This document shows positions 32,132-41,585 of a stretch of 64,000 nt of DNA, piece after piece. Under the pieces are notes generated by a model. The model made no database searches and was not told where the DNA came from. It saw only the letters and a list, made by a program, of their open reading frames with translations. The translations under genes were made by a program, and so were the position numbers. Each line of letters starts with the position of its first letter. Positions within the stretch are counted from its first letter, which is position 1. The DNA comes from Mycolicibacterium lutetiense (lineage in GTDB: Bacteria > Actinomycetota > Actinomycetes > Mycobacteriales > Mycobacteriaceae): assembly GCF_017876775.1 (NCBI RefSeq), contig NZ_JAGIOP010000002.1, positions 1,302,001-1,366,000 of the forward strand. The letters are read 5' to 3'.

Positions 32132-32791
32132 TCACGCGCCGAGGAACACCACGTTCTCACTGATCGGATTGCGTGGTGTGTCCAGGTTGTTGGCGGGGAA
32201 ATCCGGGTCGGCATAGCCGATGGACATCCCGCACAGGACCGTCAGATCGTCGGGGATGCCGAGTTGTTCACGCAAGACGTCCGGATAGAACGAGATCGAC
32301 ACCTGCACGCAACTGCCGATACCCCGTTCGTTCAACGCCAGCAGCAGGGTCTGCAGAAACATCCCGACCCCCATCGCATCGACGTTGGTGAAATCGCGAT
32401 GCATGCAGACCACCCCGGCGACGGGCGCGTGGAAGAATTCCCAGTTGCGGAGCTGGGCCGCCCATCGTCCCTCGGCGTCGTCGCGGGCGATCCCCATGGC
32501 TCCGTAGACCAGGGCCCCGCTTTCCTTGCGCAGGTGGGCGAACTGCGGCGGCAGTCCCGCCGAGCCTATCGCCGGCGGTGCGGCCTCGACCGCGGCGAGC
32601 AGCGCGTCGACCAATCGGACGCGCCGCTCACCGGTGGCGAAGAACACGTGCCAGGGCTGGGTGTTGGAGTTCGACGGCGCCCGGATCGCCAGTGCGAGTG
32701 CCTCTTCGAGCAGTTCTTGCGGAACAGTTTTGTCCGGCAAGAACTTCCGCGACGACCGCCGCGACCGGACGACGTCTCCGAACTCGGCCAT
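32132..32791 (-). CDS. Nitroreductase family protein
   Basis: 219 aa FMN enzyme: RRSSRKFLPDKTVPQELLEE (FMN phosphate-binding Arg/Ser), APSNSNTQPWHVFF, LALNERGIGSCVQVSISFYP, and a C-terminal GMSIGYADPDFPANN. Family members reduce nitro groups, quinones or enoates with NAD(P)H. The start overlaps the cupin stop by one base (TGATG), so it is the third gene of an SDR-cupin-nitroreductase operon. The operon lies in the block absent from the corresponding M. tuberculosis site. Confidence 0.9.
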   Translation of the reverse strand: MAEFGDVVRSRRSSRKFLPDKTVPQELLEEALALAIRAPSNSNTQPWHVFFATGERRVRLVDALLAAVEAAPPAIGSAGLPPQFAHLRKESGALVYGAMGIARDDAEGRWAAQLRNWEFFHAPVAGVVCMHRDFTNVDAMGVGMFLQTLLLALNERGIGSCVQVSISFYPDVLREQLGIPDDLTVLCGMSIGYADPDFPANNLDTPRNPISENVVFLGA

Positions 32792-33201
32792 CAGCGCACT
32801 CGCCGGTCCTTACGGGCCTCCAGTTCGTCATCCTCGACGATGACAAGCATCGGTTGACCGGGCACGCACAGCATGTTGACGAGGAAACGCAGCGCAACAT
32901 CGTCGCGGTTGTTGGCGTCCGAGTAGTGGATGATGTCGCCACCCGGCTCCCAGAAGGCCTCTCCGGCCTTGACCACCCGCGGAGCCTCGCCCTCCAACTC
33001 GAAGAGCATCTCGCCCTCGAGCACGTAGCCGAAGGCGGGTCCGGCGGGATGCCGGTGCGGAGGTGCCCCTGGTGAGCCGGCCGGCCACTCGATGATCGTC
33101 GTCATCACCTCGGCGTTCGGCGGGATGAACGGCGGCGTCACGCAATCGATCACGGTCATCGCATCATGAAGCGCCTGCTCGCGCTCAGCCGAAACAGGCA
33201 T
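32791..33201 (-). CDS. Cupin-domain protein
   Basis: 136 aa from the ATG at 33201, one base after the SDR stop, which rules out the longer upstream frame. A single cupin barrel: PPHRHPAGPAFGYVLEGEM gives motif 1 with the two His ligands and the Glu/Tyr region, and WEPGGDIIHYSDANN gives motif 2 with its His. It probably binds Fe or Mn and could be a small dioxygenase, isomerase or binding protein. Function undefined. Confidence 0.85.
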   Translation of the reverse strand: MPVSAEREQALHDAMTVIDCVTPPFIPPNAEVMTTIIEWPAGSPGAPPHRHPAGPAFGYVLEGEMLFELEGEAPRVVKAGEAFWEPGGDIIHYSDANNRDDVALRFLVNMLCVPGQPMLVIVEDDELEARKDRRVR

Positions 33202-33202
33202 G

Positions 33203-33946
33203 TCAGCGAACCGCAATCCAGTCGGCCCAACGGGTTTCACCGAGGATCCCGTCATCGCCGGTCACCAGGCTGTCCTCGTCGACGGCAGTGCCGAAATAGG
33301 TTGCCTGTGGATCGACCACGACCGGCTTGTCGTCACCCTGCTTGGCGAGCACCGCGCGGGCCATGTCGGCGAACGAGAACTTGTCGGGCCCACCGATGTT
33401 GACGATCCCATTGAGCGGCGCGGCCTGCGCCACCTTGGCCACCTCGGCGGCGACGTCGTCGACCGAGATCAGCTGGATCCGCGCGTCGGGGACCCGGATC
33501 TCGTCGCCGACCACCAGTGACCCGGTGATGGCCTCGGCGAATTCCTGGAACTGCGTGGCCCGCACGATTGTGTACGGCAGCCCGGAATCGGTGATGTTCT
33601 TCTCCTGGGCCACCTTGGCCCGCATGTAGCCGCTGTCCGGCAGGCCGTCGGTGCCCACGATCGACAGGGCGACGTAGTGCCCGACACCGGTCTCCTTCGC
33701 AGCGGCCGCCAGATTCCGTGAGGACGTGGCGAAGAAGTCCATCACGGGACCGTCCTCGAACGAGGGCGAGTTGACCACGTCGACGAGCGCGTCGGCGCCG
33801 GTGAGCGCCTCAACCAGCCCCTCACCGGTGAGAACGTTGGCGCCTGATGACAGGGAGGCAGCTACCACGTCGTGACCGGCCTCGGTGAGCAACCTCACCA
33901 CCCGCGAGCCGATCTGCCCGCTGGCACCTATGACTGTGATCTTCAT
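33203..33946 (-). CDS. NAD(P)-dependent SDR, NmrA/atypical type
   Basis: 247 aa from the ATG at 33946. The Rossmann motif MKITVIGASGQIGSRVVRLL places it among extended or atypical SDRs with a GxxGxxG motif, and the NAD(P)H-binding/NmrA-like features SGYMRAKVAQEKNITDSGLP and VRATQFQEFA lack the classical Tyr-xxx-Lys dyad. Such proteins reduce small carbonyls or sense NADP ratio. First gene of the SDR-cupin-nitroreductase operon; the 252-base gap to the divergent alcohol dehydrogenase start holds its promoter. Confidence 0.85.
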   Translation of the reverse strand: MKITVIGASGQIGSRVVRLLTEAGHDVVAASLSSGANVLTGEGLVEALTGADALVDVVNSPSFEDGPVMDFFATSSRNLAAAAKETGVGHYVALSIVGTDGLPDSGYMRAKVAQEKNITDSGLPYTIVRATQFQEFAEAITGSLVVGDEIRVPDARIQLISVDDVAAEVAKVAQAAPLNGIVNIGGPDKFSFADMARAVLAKQGDDKPVVVDPQATYFGTAVDEDSLVTGDDGILGETRWADWIAVR

Positions 33947-34198
33947 TGTGCGAATCCCTTCCTCTGGCGTGCTGACAGGACCAACACTGGCACCGCGTGC
34001 CGAGATCCAAACCCTGGAAAGTCCGTAGTCGGACCGCCGCTTTCTCACGCGAGAGTGGCTCTCGGGGTCGAGCGTCCCTCCAGCGTGGCACTCGGCGAGC
34101 GTCGTGTGAACCCGTTCGCCCCACACAGTTGCCCCGCACCGCACAGAACCCCGTTCATGACCGGTTACGGAACGTTAGATTCGTCGGATGATGCCGCG

Positions 34199-35341
34199 AT
34201 GAGGAGCCGGGCCGCGATCATCCGTGACGCCGGCGGGGACTGGTCGGTGGAAGAATTCGAGCTCGACCCACCGCGCGCCGGCGAGGTGCTGCTGCAGATG
34301 GCGGCCGCCGGCCTCTGCCACTCCGACGACCACATCCGCACCGGCTTTCTCTCTGCGCCGAAAGGGGCTGCGCTGCCGGTCATGCCGCCGACGATCGGCG
34401 GCCACGAAGGTTCGGCGGTGGTGCTCGACGTAGGGCCGGGTGTCACCCGGTTTACTCCCGGAGACCACGTGGTTACGTCCTTCCTGGCGGTCTGCGGGCA
34501 ATGCCGATGGTGCACAAGCGGTACCGAGTACCTGTGCGACGTCGGCGCGGGCACCCTGATACCGGGGATGCCCACCGACGGGACCTTCCGCCATCACAGC
34601 CTGTCCGGTGAGCAATTGCGGCACACTTCGAAGATCGGCGCGTTCGCCGAACACACTGTGGTGGCAGCTGATTCGCTGGTGAAGATCGACCCGGACCTAC
34701 CGCTGACATCCAGCGCCCTGTTGTCCTGCGCGGTGCCCACCGGCTACGGCTCAATGGTGCACCGGGCCGGTGTGCGGGCCGGGGACACCGTGGTGGTCGT
34801 CGGCGCCGGGGGTATCGGCACTCCGGCCATCCAGGGTGCACATCTATGCGGTGCGACCCGGGTGGTCGCCGTCGATCCGGTGGCGTTCAAGCGGGATTCC
34901 GCGGTCACTTTCGGCGCCACCCATACCGCTCCGAGCGTGTCCGACGCGCTCGAGCTGGTCCGGGACCTGACCCGCGGCGTGATGGCCGACGCGGTGGTGG
35001 TGGCACCGTCGACGATCGGTGACGGCGATGTCGCCGGTGCCCTGGCCCTGACCCGCAAGGGCGGCATCTGTGTGCTTACGGGCATGGCCGCGCCGTCGAC
35101 CGGGGCCGTACCACTCGACCTGCAGGACCTCATCCTGATGAACAAAACCCTGTGCGGCACCCTGTTCGGGTCGTGCAATCCGCGCACCGAAATCGCCGCC
35201 CTGGCACAGCTCTATCGTGACGGCAAGCTCAAGCTCGATGAGATGATCACCAGGCGCTACCGGCTCGACGACATCAACGACGCCTTCGACGACCTGCTGG
35301 GCGGCCGGGTGATCCGGGCCGTCATCGACTTCTCGCTCTGA
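34199..35341 (+). CDS. Zinc-type alcohol dehydrogenase, NDMA-dependent (AdhD-like)
   Basis: 380 aa from the ATG at 34199 (MRSRAAIIRDAGGDW), the normal start of this family; another ATG at 34157 is in frame. Catalytic zinc: LCHSDDH and the GHEG motif; structural zinc: CGQCRWCTSGTEYLC; coenzyme fold VVVGAGGIGTPAIQGAHL. It belongs to the medium-chain NDMA-dependent alcohol dehydrogenases of actinobacteria that hold nicotinamide coenzyme tightly and hand electrons to an unknown carrier. Its stop abuts the stop of the converging esterase with no base between. Confidence 0.9.
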   Translation: MRSRAAIIRDAGGDWSVEEFELDPPRAGEVLLQMAAAGLCHSDDHIRTGFLSAPKGAALPVMPPTIGGHEGSAVVLDVGPGVTRFTPGDHVVTSFLAVCGQCRWCTSGTEYLCDVGAGTLIPGMPTDGTFRHHSLSGEQLRHTSKIGAFAEHTVVAADSLVKIDPDLPLTSSALLSCAVPTGYGSMVHRAGVRAGDTVVVVGAGGIGTPAIQGAHLCGATRVVAVDPVAFKRDSAVTFGATHTAPSVSDALELVRDLTRGVMADAVVVAPSTIGDGDVAGALALTRKGGICVLTGMAAPSTGAVPLDLQDLILMNKTLCGTLFGSCNPRTEIAALAQLYRDGKLKLDEMITRRYRLDDINDAFDDLLGGRVIRAVIDFSL

Positions 35342-36304
35342 CTACACCGACCGGAGTCGGCGGACCCGCTCGGCGACAATCCGTTTCGACACCGGGACGT
35401 CGGGCGCCAGTATTTCGAAGGCATGTGGGCATCCCGGCGTGACATGCAGCTCGGTCGGTACCCCGGCGGCGGTGAGTGCGGCGGCGTAGCGGTTGGTTTC
35501 GTCGTGGAACAGATCGAGGTCGCCGACGTCGAGATACGTCGGCGGTAAACCGGACAGGTCACCGGCGCGGGCCGGGGCGCCGTAGGCCACCAGCCCGTCG
35601 GTTCCGGCCGTCCCGCTGAGCAGGGCCTGCCAGCCGGTGATGTTGTCGTCGTAACTCCAGGTCAGCAGCGACGCCAGGGCCGAATCGGGCGCCGGGGTGC
35701 GGTCATCCAGCATCGGGTAGATCAGTAGTTGTCGTGCGATCGACGGACCGCCGCGGTCGCGGGCCAGCAGACACACCCCGGCTGCCAGTCCCCCGCCCGC
35801 GCTGTCCCCCATCACCGCGAGCCGCCCCGGGTCGACGCCGAGTTCGTCGGCGTGGTCGGCCAGCCAGACCAGCCCGGCGTAGCAGTCCTGCACGGGCGAT
35901 GGGTGCGGATGCTCCGGGGCCACCCGGTAATCCGGCACCAGCATCGGTACCCCCGAGGCCGCGACATATCCGCGGACCACCGAATCGTAAAGGGCACCAA
36001 CCTCATCCAGGCCATAGATCATGCCGCCGCCGTGCAGGTACAAGGCCGCACTGCCGGGTCCGCTGGTGTCGGCGAGCCGATACCAGTGCAACGTCATCTC
36101 GGTGCCGTCCTCGGCGACCGTCACGTATTCGGTCACCTCGACCTGCGGTACCGCCGCCCGCGCGGACGCCAGGTGCTCGAACATGGCCCGGGCATACCTC
36201 CGCCGAGTCAGGACATCGCCGACTTCGGGCTTGTCCATCTGCGCGCTCGCGGCCATGATCGGACCCAGTTCAGCCTGCAGACCGGGATCGAGTTCCGTAG
36301 TCAC
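35342..36304 (-). CDS. Alpha/beta hydrolase, hormone-sensitive-lipase family
   Basis: 320 aa esterase. Oxyanion motif LYLHGGGMIYG, nucleophile elbow MGDSAGGGLAAGV with Ser, catalytic His in TPGCPHAFEIL and Asp near DVGDLDLF. HSL-family enzymes cleave short to medium esters. It overlaps the aldehyde dehydrogenase by four bases (ATGA), following a Baeyer-Villiger monooxygenase; in such operons the hydrolase usually cleaves the ester made by the monooxygenase. Confidence 0.9.
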   Translation of the reverse strand: MTTELDPGLQAELGPIMAASAQMDKPEVGDVLTRRRYARAMFEHLASARAAVPQVEVTEYVTVAEDGTEMTLHWYRLADTSGPGSAALYLHGGGMIYGLDEVGALYDSVVRGYVAASGVPMLVPDYRVAPEHPHPSPVQDCYAGLVWLADHADELGVDPGRLAVMGDSAGGGLAAGVCLLARDRGGPSIARQLLIYPMLDDRTPAPDSALASLLTWSYDDNITGWQALLSGTAGTDGLVAYGAPARAGDLSGLPPTYLDVGDLDLFHDETNRYAAALTAAGVPTELHVTPGCPHAFEILAPDVPVSKRIVAERVRRLRSV

Positions 36305-37755
36305 TGCACTCCTTTGGCGATCAGTTTGGTTTCCAGATATTCTTCGAAGCCCGCCAGGCCCATCTCCCGGCCGATCCCGGACTGCTTATAGCCGCCGAAC
36401 GGCGCGTCCGGCGAATACCACACGCCGCCATTGACGTTGATCGTTCCGGTGCGCAGCCGCGACGCCACCCAGTCGACCCGGTCCTGGTCGGTGCCGACCA
36501 CCGCGCCGGACAGGCCGTACGGCGAATCATTGGCGATGCGCACCGCGTCGGCGTCGCCGTCGTGGGCGATGACCGTGAGCACCGGTCCGAAAATCTCTTC
36601 GCGGGCCACCCGCGCATCGTTGCCGAGTCCGGCGATCACCGTCGGTTCGATGTAGAAGCCGGAACTTGGCTCCACCGGTCGTCCACCGCCGCAGCCGAAC
36701 CGGCCACCCTCGGCGAGCGCGATCTTAAGGTAGCCCTCGACGCGGTCCCGCTGTCGCGCCGAGATCAACGGACCGCACAGGGTTGCCGGGTCGGTGGGAT
36801 CGCCGAAACCGATGCCGGACATGGCCGTCGATGCCGCCTCAACCGCCTCGTCGTAGCGGGCCCGGGGCACCAGCAGCCTGGTGGTGAAGGCACAGCCCTG
36901 CCCGGCGTGCATCGCAACACCGGCGGCCGCGGACGCACAGGCCGCGGGCAGGTCGGCGTCGTCCAACACCACGTAGGCGGACTTGCCGCCGAGTTCCAGG
37001 AACACCCTCTTGATGGTGTGCGACGCCGCCACCATGACCGCCCGGCCCGTTGCCGTCGACCCGGTGAATGACACCAGATCCACCCGCGGATCCTCGGTCA
37101 GCTGAGCCCCGACCCGGTGATCCCCCGAGGTGACGATATTGATCACACCGGGCGGAAAGTCGGTGTGATCATGGATGATCCGGCCGACTTCGGCAGCGCA
37201 CCACGGGGTGTCCGGAGCCGGTTTGAGCACCACGGCGTTGCCGGCGGCCAACGCCGGGCCGAGCTTCGCGAAGTTGATCTGATGCGGAAAGTTCCACGGC
37301 GTGACCGCCCCGACCACCCCGCACGGTTCCCGCACCACTGTGCGCCCGGTCGGCTTGCCGAACGGTGCCGCCGGGCCGAGATCGGTTGTCCATGCATAGG
37401 CCTCGGCGAGATCGGCGACATACCCCAGACCATCGACCGGCATCTGTAGTTGGCCGCCGTAGGTCAACGACACCGGTGCGCCGACCTCGGCCACCGTGAT
37501 GCTGCGCAACTGCTCGATCTCGTCGTTGAGCGCATCCCGTAGCTGCCGCAGGCAATGCACCCGCAATGCGGTGTCCCGAGACCAATCGGTGTCGTCGAAC
37601 GCAGCGCGGGCCGCACCGATGGCACGGTCCATATCGTCGGCGTCGGCGTCGGCGGCCCGCCCCAACACCGTCTCGGTGGCCGGGTTGATGGTGGCGAACG
37701 TGTTGCCGCCGGACGCCGGTACCAACGCGCCCTCGATCAGCAGCGCACTGTTCAT
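36301..37755 (-). CDS. NAD(P)-dependent aldehyde dehydrogenase
   Basis: 484 aa from the ATG at 37755, which overlaps the monooxygenase stop by four bases. Substrate: an aldehyde, oxidised to the acid. The NAD site VTPWNFPHQINFAKLGPAL, the Glu motif LELGGKSAYVV, the nucleophile Cys in HAGQGCAFTTR and the C-terminal ISGYKQSGIGREMG-like block (here GGYKQSGIGREMGLAGFEEY) are all intact. In the operon it would oxidise the aldehyde formed from the alcohol released by the hydrolase. Confidence 0.93.
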   Translation of the reverse strand: MNSALLIEGALVPASGGNTFATINPATETVLGRAADADADDMDRAIGAARAAFDDTDWSRDTALRVHCLRQLRDALNDEIEQLRSITVAEVGAPVSLTYGGQLQMPVDGLGYVADLAEAYAWTTDLGPAAPFGKPTGRTVVREPCGVVGAVTPWNFPHQINFAKLGPALAAGNAVVLKPAPDTPWCAAEVGRIIHDHTDFPPGVINIVTSGDHRVGAQLTEDPRVDLVSFTGSTATGRAVMVAASHTIKRVFLELGGKSAYVVLDDADLPAACASAAAGVAMHAGQGCAFTTRLLVPRARYDEAVEAASTAMSGIGFGDPTDPATLCGPLISARQRDRVEGYLKIALAEGGRFGCGGGRPVEPSSGFYIEPTVIAGLGNDARVAREEIFGPVLTVIAHDGDADAVRIANDSPYGLSGAVVGTDQDRVDWVASRLRTGTINVNGGVWYSPDAPFGGYKQSGIGREMGLAGFEEYLETKLIAKGVQ

Positions 37756-39563
37756 CGGCACGTGATGTCCATTCCCTCAAGGGCTTCGGCGCCACCCGCT
37801 CCTTCACCGGATGCGGCGTCCCGCCAGGCGCAGAGGATGTCGGCGTATTCGGTGGGACTGCCGAAGAAGAAGCTGTCCTGGTTCAACCGGGCGCTGGCCT
37901 GCCCCTCACGGTTGTAATAACCGGGGGTACAGGATCCACGCCGGCCGGAGATGACACCCGACCGTGCCACCACGGTATCCACCCAGGCCGCCTCGGCATC
38001 CGCGGTCGCCTCGACCGCGGTGACGCCGTGTTTGAGGGCCCAGGCGATCACCCATGCGGTGTGTCGCGACTGGGTGTCGATCAGGTACGGGAAGTTCACC
38101 GTGAAGCCGGACTGCGCGATGCTGGCGATGAAACAGTTCGGAAACCCGTTGACGTGTAATCCATGCAGCGTGCGTACCCCGGAGGACCACTTGTCGGTCA
38201 ATGTTCTTCCGTCGCGGCCGGTCACCTCGAACCCCGTGCGCCGGGTGTAGTCGGTGCCCACCTCGAATCCGGTGGCGAAAATCAGGCAGTCCAACGGGTA
38301 TTCGACACCGTCGACGACAACCCCGGATGCATTGATCCGCTCGACTCCGCGGCCCTGGGTGTCGACCAGGCTGACGTTGCCCCGATTGAATGACTGCAGA
38401 TACTCGTCGTGGAAGCAGGGCCGCTTGCAGTAGTAGCCGTACCACGGTTTGAGGGCCTCAGCGGTGACCGGGTCGGCCACCAGCGCATCGACCCGCGCCC
38501 GGATCTGTTCCATCTTGGCGAAGTCAGCCAGTTCCGCCGTCGAAGCCTGCGGATCGGTACCTTCCTTGGCGATCGGCATGGCTTTCGCCAGGCTGGTCCA
38601 GGCATCGGCGACCAGGTCCTCGTCGGCCTGGCCGCCGGCGGTCAGGATCTGGAAGTTCTCCATCCGCTGGTGCTGCCACCCGGGCACCAGCGAAGCGGCC
38701 CAGCCCGGATCGGTCGGTGCGTTGGCCCGTACGTCGACCGTGGACGGGGTGCGCTGGAACACGAACAGCTCCCCGACCGCAGGTGCCAGTCGCGGCACGC
38801 ACTGGATCGCGGTCGCACCGGTACCGACGATGCCGACCCGCTTGTCGGCCAGGTTCTCCAAACTGGCGCCGGTGTACGTGTAATCCCATCGGCTGGTGTG
38901 GAAGGCGTGCCCGGCGAACTCGGCGATGCCGTCGATGCCCGGCAGTTTCGGCTTCTGCAGATAGCCGTTGGCCATCGAGACGAACCGCGCCCGGATGGCG
39001 TCGCCGTGGTTGGTGGAGATCAGCCAGCGAGAATCGGTGGAATCCCAACGGATGTGCTGCACCTCGGTCTGCAGGCAGGCATTGCGGTACAGGTCGAAGT
39101 GCTCGGCGATGGCCCGGCAGTGCGCGAAGATCTCGGCGCCCTTGGCGTATTTCTCGGTCGGCACATAGCCCAGCTCTTCCAGCAGCGGCATGTACACGTA
39201 GGACTCGACGTCGCAGGCGATCCCCGGGTACCGGTTCCAGTACCAGGTCCCGCCGACATCGGCGGCTTTGTCGATCAGCCGCAGATCCGTGACGCCCAGC
39301 TGCCGCAACCGGGCGCCGGTGAGGAGCCCGCCGAAACCGGCCCCGATGATCGCGACGTCGACCTCATCGGTCACCGGTTCGCGGGTGAAACCCGGCTGGG
39401 CCCAAGGATCTTCACCGAAGCCGGCAAACCGACCGGCAACCTCCAGATACTGCCCGATACCGTCGGCACGTAACCGCCGCTCACGTTCCCGGGCGTACCG
39501 GCTGCGCAACGCATCCGGGTCGAACGTGGTGCCGCCGTCGTCCGGGCTCCCGTCGTGGGCCAT
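37752..39563 (-). CDS. Baeyer-Villiger monooxygenase (flavin monooxygenase)
   Basis: 603 aa from the ATG at 39563; a GTG at 39581 is also in frame. FAD motif [12 protein letters not shown] at residues 73-84, the BVMO fingerprint [12 protein letters not shown] at 216-227 and the NADPH motif [11 protein letters not shown] at 245-254 are in the right order. The enzyme uses FAD, NADPH and O2 to insert oxygen next to a ketone. Operon order monooxygenase-aldehyde dehydrogenase-esterase, facing an alcohol dehydrogenase, resembles catabolic loci and, in part, the mymA-lipR-adhD locus of M. tuberculosis. Confidence 0.92.
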   Translation of the reverse strand: MAHDGSPDDGGTTFDPDALRSRYARERERRLRADGIGQYLEVAGRFAGFGEDPWAQPGFTREPVTDEVDVAIIGAGFGGLLTGARLRQLGVTDLRLIDKAADVGGTWYWNRYPGIACDVESYVYMPLLEELGYVPTEKYAKGAEIFAHCRAIAEHFDLYRNACLQTEVQHIRWDSTDSRWLISTNHGDAIRARFVSMANGYLQKPKLPGIDGIAEFAGHAFHTSRWDYTYTGASLENLADKRVGIVGTGATAIQCVPRLAPAVGELFVFQRTPSTVDVRANAPTDPGWAASLVPGWQHQRMENFQILTAGGQADEDLVADAWTSLAKAMPIAKEGTDPQASTAELADFAKMEQIRARVDALVADPVTAEALKPWYGYYCKRPCFHDEYLQSFNRGNVSLVDTQGRGVERINASGVVVDGVEYPLDCLIFATGFEVGTDYTRRTGFEVTGRDGRTLTDKWSSGVRTLHGLHVNGFPNCFIASIAQSGFTVNFPYLIDTQSRHTAWVIAWALKHGVTAVEATADAEAAWVDTVVARSGVISGRRGSCTPGYYNREGQASARLNQDSFFFGSPTEYADILCAWRDAASGEGAGGAEALEGMDITCR

Positions 39564-39626
39564 CAGTGCATATTGGAACACGTTTCAGTCTCTGGCAAGG
39601 ATTCCCCGCAACCCGGACTGCCGAGC

Positions 39627-39655
39627 CGTCCCCCGCAAGCGGGAGGTGCCCCCAG
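39627..39655. repeat. Short GC-rich palindromic intergenic element
   Basis: CCCCCGCAAGCGGGAGGTGCCCCC contains the mini-hairpin CCCGC-AA-GCGGG and resembles short repeated intergenic sequences met in Mycolicibacterium genomes. Only one copy is seen in this window, so its repeat status rests on memory. Confidence 0.35.
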
Positions 39656-39693
39656 CAAAAGTGCCCCAAAACCGAGGTTTTGGGGCACTTTTG
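39656..39693. terminator. 18-bp perfect hairpin, terminator of etfBA
   Basis: CAAAAGTGCCCCAAAACC (39656-39673) and GGTTTTGGGGCACTTTTG (39676-39693) are exact complements with only GA between, 20 bases beyond the etfA stop on the minus strand. The arms end in A/T runs, so either strand ends in CTTTTG after a GC-rich stem, and it can act in both directions. Confidence 0.85.
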
Positions 39694-39713
39694 TGTCTGC
39701 TCGTGCGGGAAAA

Positions 39714-40670
39714 CTATCCCTTGCGGGCCTTGATCGCCTCGGTCAGCTGCGGGCTGACCTTGAACAGGTCACCGACGATGCCGAGGTCGGCGATCTCGAA
39801 GATCGGAGCTTCCTCGTCCTTGTTCACCGCGATGATCGTCTTCGACGTCTGCATGCCGGCGCGGTGCTGGATCGCTCCGGAGATGCCCAGCGCGATGTAC
39901 AGCTGCGGCGACACGGTCTTACCCGTCTGGCCGACCTGGAACTGGCCCGGGTAGTAACCCGAGTCGACCGCGGCGCGGGAGGCGCCGACGGCGGCGCCCA
40001 GCGAATCGGCCAGCTCCTCGACGACCGAGAAGCTCTCGGCGCTGCCCACACCACGACCACCGGCGACCACAACGCTGGCCTCGGTGAGTTCGGGGCGGTC
40101 ACCGGCGACGACGGGCTCGCGCTTGGTGATCTTGGTCGCGTTCTCGGCCTGGGCCGGGACCTCGACGTTGACGACCTCGCCGGCACCGTCGGCCGGGGCG
40201 GCCTCGATGGCACCCGGACGCACGGTGATCACCGGGGTGTCACTGGTGACCTGAGCCTCGACCGTGAAGGCGCCACCGAAGATGCTGTGGATGCCCACCG
40301 CACCTTCGCGGACCTCGACGACGTCGACCAGCAGGCCCGAGCCGATGCGCGCGGCCAGGCGAGCGGCGATTTCCTTGCCGTCTGCGGTGGCGGCAATGAT
40401 CACGCCGGCGGGCGCGGCCGACTCGGCCAGCCCGGCCAGCACGTCGACGACGGGGGTGACCAGGTAGCTCTCTGCGTCGTCGGACTCGGCGACGTAGATC
40501 TTGGCCGCACCGGCGGCCTTCAGGCCGTCGATCAGCGGAGCAGCGGTGCCCGGCTTGCCCACCACGACGGCGGCGGGCTCACCCAGCACGCGGGCGGCGG
40601 TGATGAGCTCGGCGCTGACCTTTTTCAATGCACCTTCGGAGTGCTCAGCGAGCACAAGTACTTCAGCCAT
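39714..40670 (-). CDS. etfA: Electron transfer flavoprotein alpha subunit
   Basis: 318 aa FAD-binding subunit that passes electrons from acyl-CoA dehydrogenases and similar enzymes towards the quinone pool. Its C-terminal FAD domain shows [42 protein letters not shown] and [20 protein letters not shown], all intact. It lies 37 bases after etfB; in M. tuberculosis these are fixB and fixA (Rv3028c-Rv3029c). A strong terminator follows. Confidence 0.97.
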   Translation of the reverse strand: MAEVLVLAEHSEGALKKVSAELITAARVLGEPAAVVVGKPGTAAPLIDGLKAAGAAKIYVAESDDAESYLVTPVVDVLAGLAESAAPAGVIIAATADGKEIAARLAARIGSGLLVDVVEVREGAVGIHSIFGGAFTVEAQVTSDTPVITVRPGAIEAAPADGAGEVVNVEVPAQAENATKITKREPVVAGDRPELTEASVVVAGGRGVGSAESFSVVEELADSLGAAVGASRAAVDSGYYPGQFQVGQTGKTVSPQLYIALGISGAIQHRAGMQTSKTIIAVNKDEEAPIFEIADLGIVGDLFKVSPQLTEAIKARKG

Positions 40671-40707
40671 GAGTTTCGTTTGTCTTTCGTTCGAATCGAG
40701 TCAGCTG

Positions 40708-41499
40708 CTAGATCAATTTCTGAGCGACCAGGTACTCGGCGATCTTCGTGCCGCCGTCACCTTCGTCGGCCACCTTCTCACCGGCGGTCTTCGGCGGCTT
40801 CGGGGTCGAAGCGAGCACCTTGGAACCGGCATTGGCAACGCCGACCTCATCGGCTTCCACGCCGATCTCGGCGAGCGTGAGCACGGTGACTTCCTTCTTC
40901 TTCGCGGCCATGATGCCCTTGAAGGAGGGGAAGCGGGGCTCGTTGATCTTCTCGTTGACGCTGATCACGGCCGGCAGCGAGGCTTCGAGGCTGAACACGC
41001 CCTCGTCGGTCTCACGCTCGGCGGTGACCTTGCCGCCCTCGACGGTCAGCTTGCGCACGTGGGTGAGCTGCGGCAGGCCCAGGTATTCGGCGATCACGGC
41101 CGGGACCGCACCGCCGACGCCGTCGGTGGCCTCGTTACCGGCGATGACCAGCTCGGTGCCCTCGATGGTGCCCAGCGCGCGGGCCAGGGCCCACCCGGTC
41201 TGGATCACGTCGGAGCCGTGCAGGCCGTCGTCCTTGAGGTGTACAGCCTTGTCGGCACCCATGGACAGCGCCTTACGGATCGCCTCGGTGGCGCGCTCCG
41301 GGCCCGCGGTCAGCACGGTGACAGTGCTGTCTCCGCCCTCGCGCTCCTTGATCAACAGCGCCTCTTCCACGGCGCGCTCGTTGATCTCGTCGAGCACGGC
41401 GTCGGCAGCCTCGCGGTCGAGGGTGAAATCGCCGTCGGACAGCTTGCGCTCCGACCAAGTGTCTGGGACCTGTTTGATCAGGACCACGATGTTCGTCAT
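40708..41499 (-). CDS. etfB: Electron transfer flavoprotein beta subunit
   Basis: 263 aa. The AMP-binding signature and conserved blocks are present: VVLIKQVPDTWSERKLSDGD, VLDEINERAVEEALLIKE, and VIAGNEATDGVGGAVPAVIA. It forms the heterodimer with EtfA. A clear GAGGAGGA ribosome site (41513-41520) precedes the ATG. The divergent intergenic region carries a 16-bp palindromic operator. Confidence 0.97.
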   Translation of the reverse strand: MTNIVVLIKQVPDTWSERKLSDGDFTLDREAADAVLDEINERAVEEALLIKEREGGDSTVTVLTAGPERATEAIRKALSMGADKAVHLKDDGLHGSDVIQTGWALARALGTIEGTELVIAGNEATDGVGGAVPAVIAEYLGLPQLTHVRKLTVEGGKVTAERETDEGVFSLEASLPAVISVNEKINEPRFPSFKGIMAAKKKEVTVLTLAEIGVEADEVGVANAGSKVLASTPKPPKTAGEKVADEGDGGTKIAEYLVAQKLI

Positions 41500-41569
41500 G
41501 ACTCTGGTTCGTCCTCCTCGATGAGACCGGTGGTCCGGCTCATATCACGTTCTAGGCAACTAGCACCAT

Positions 41570-41585
41570 GTTACCGGTCGGTAAC
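41570..41585. promoter_or_regulatory. 16-bp TetR-type palindrome upstream of etfBA
   Basis: GTTACCG-GT-CGGTAAC has perfect 7-base arms around two bases. It lies about 71 bases before the etfB start and 131 before the methyltransferase start, in the 216-base divergent region. TetR-family operators of this form control lipid and amino-acid catabolism genes in actinobacteria, which suits an ETF operon; the cognate protein is not in the window by any evidence. Confidence 0.6.
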
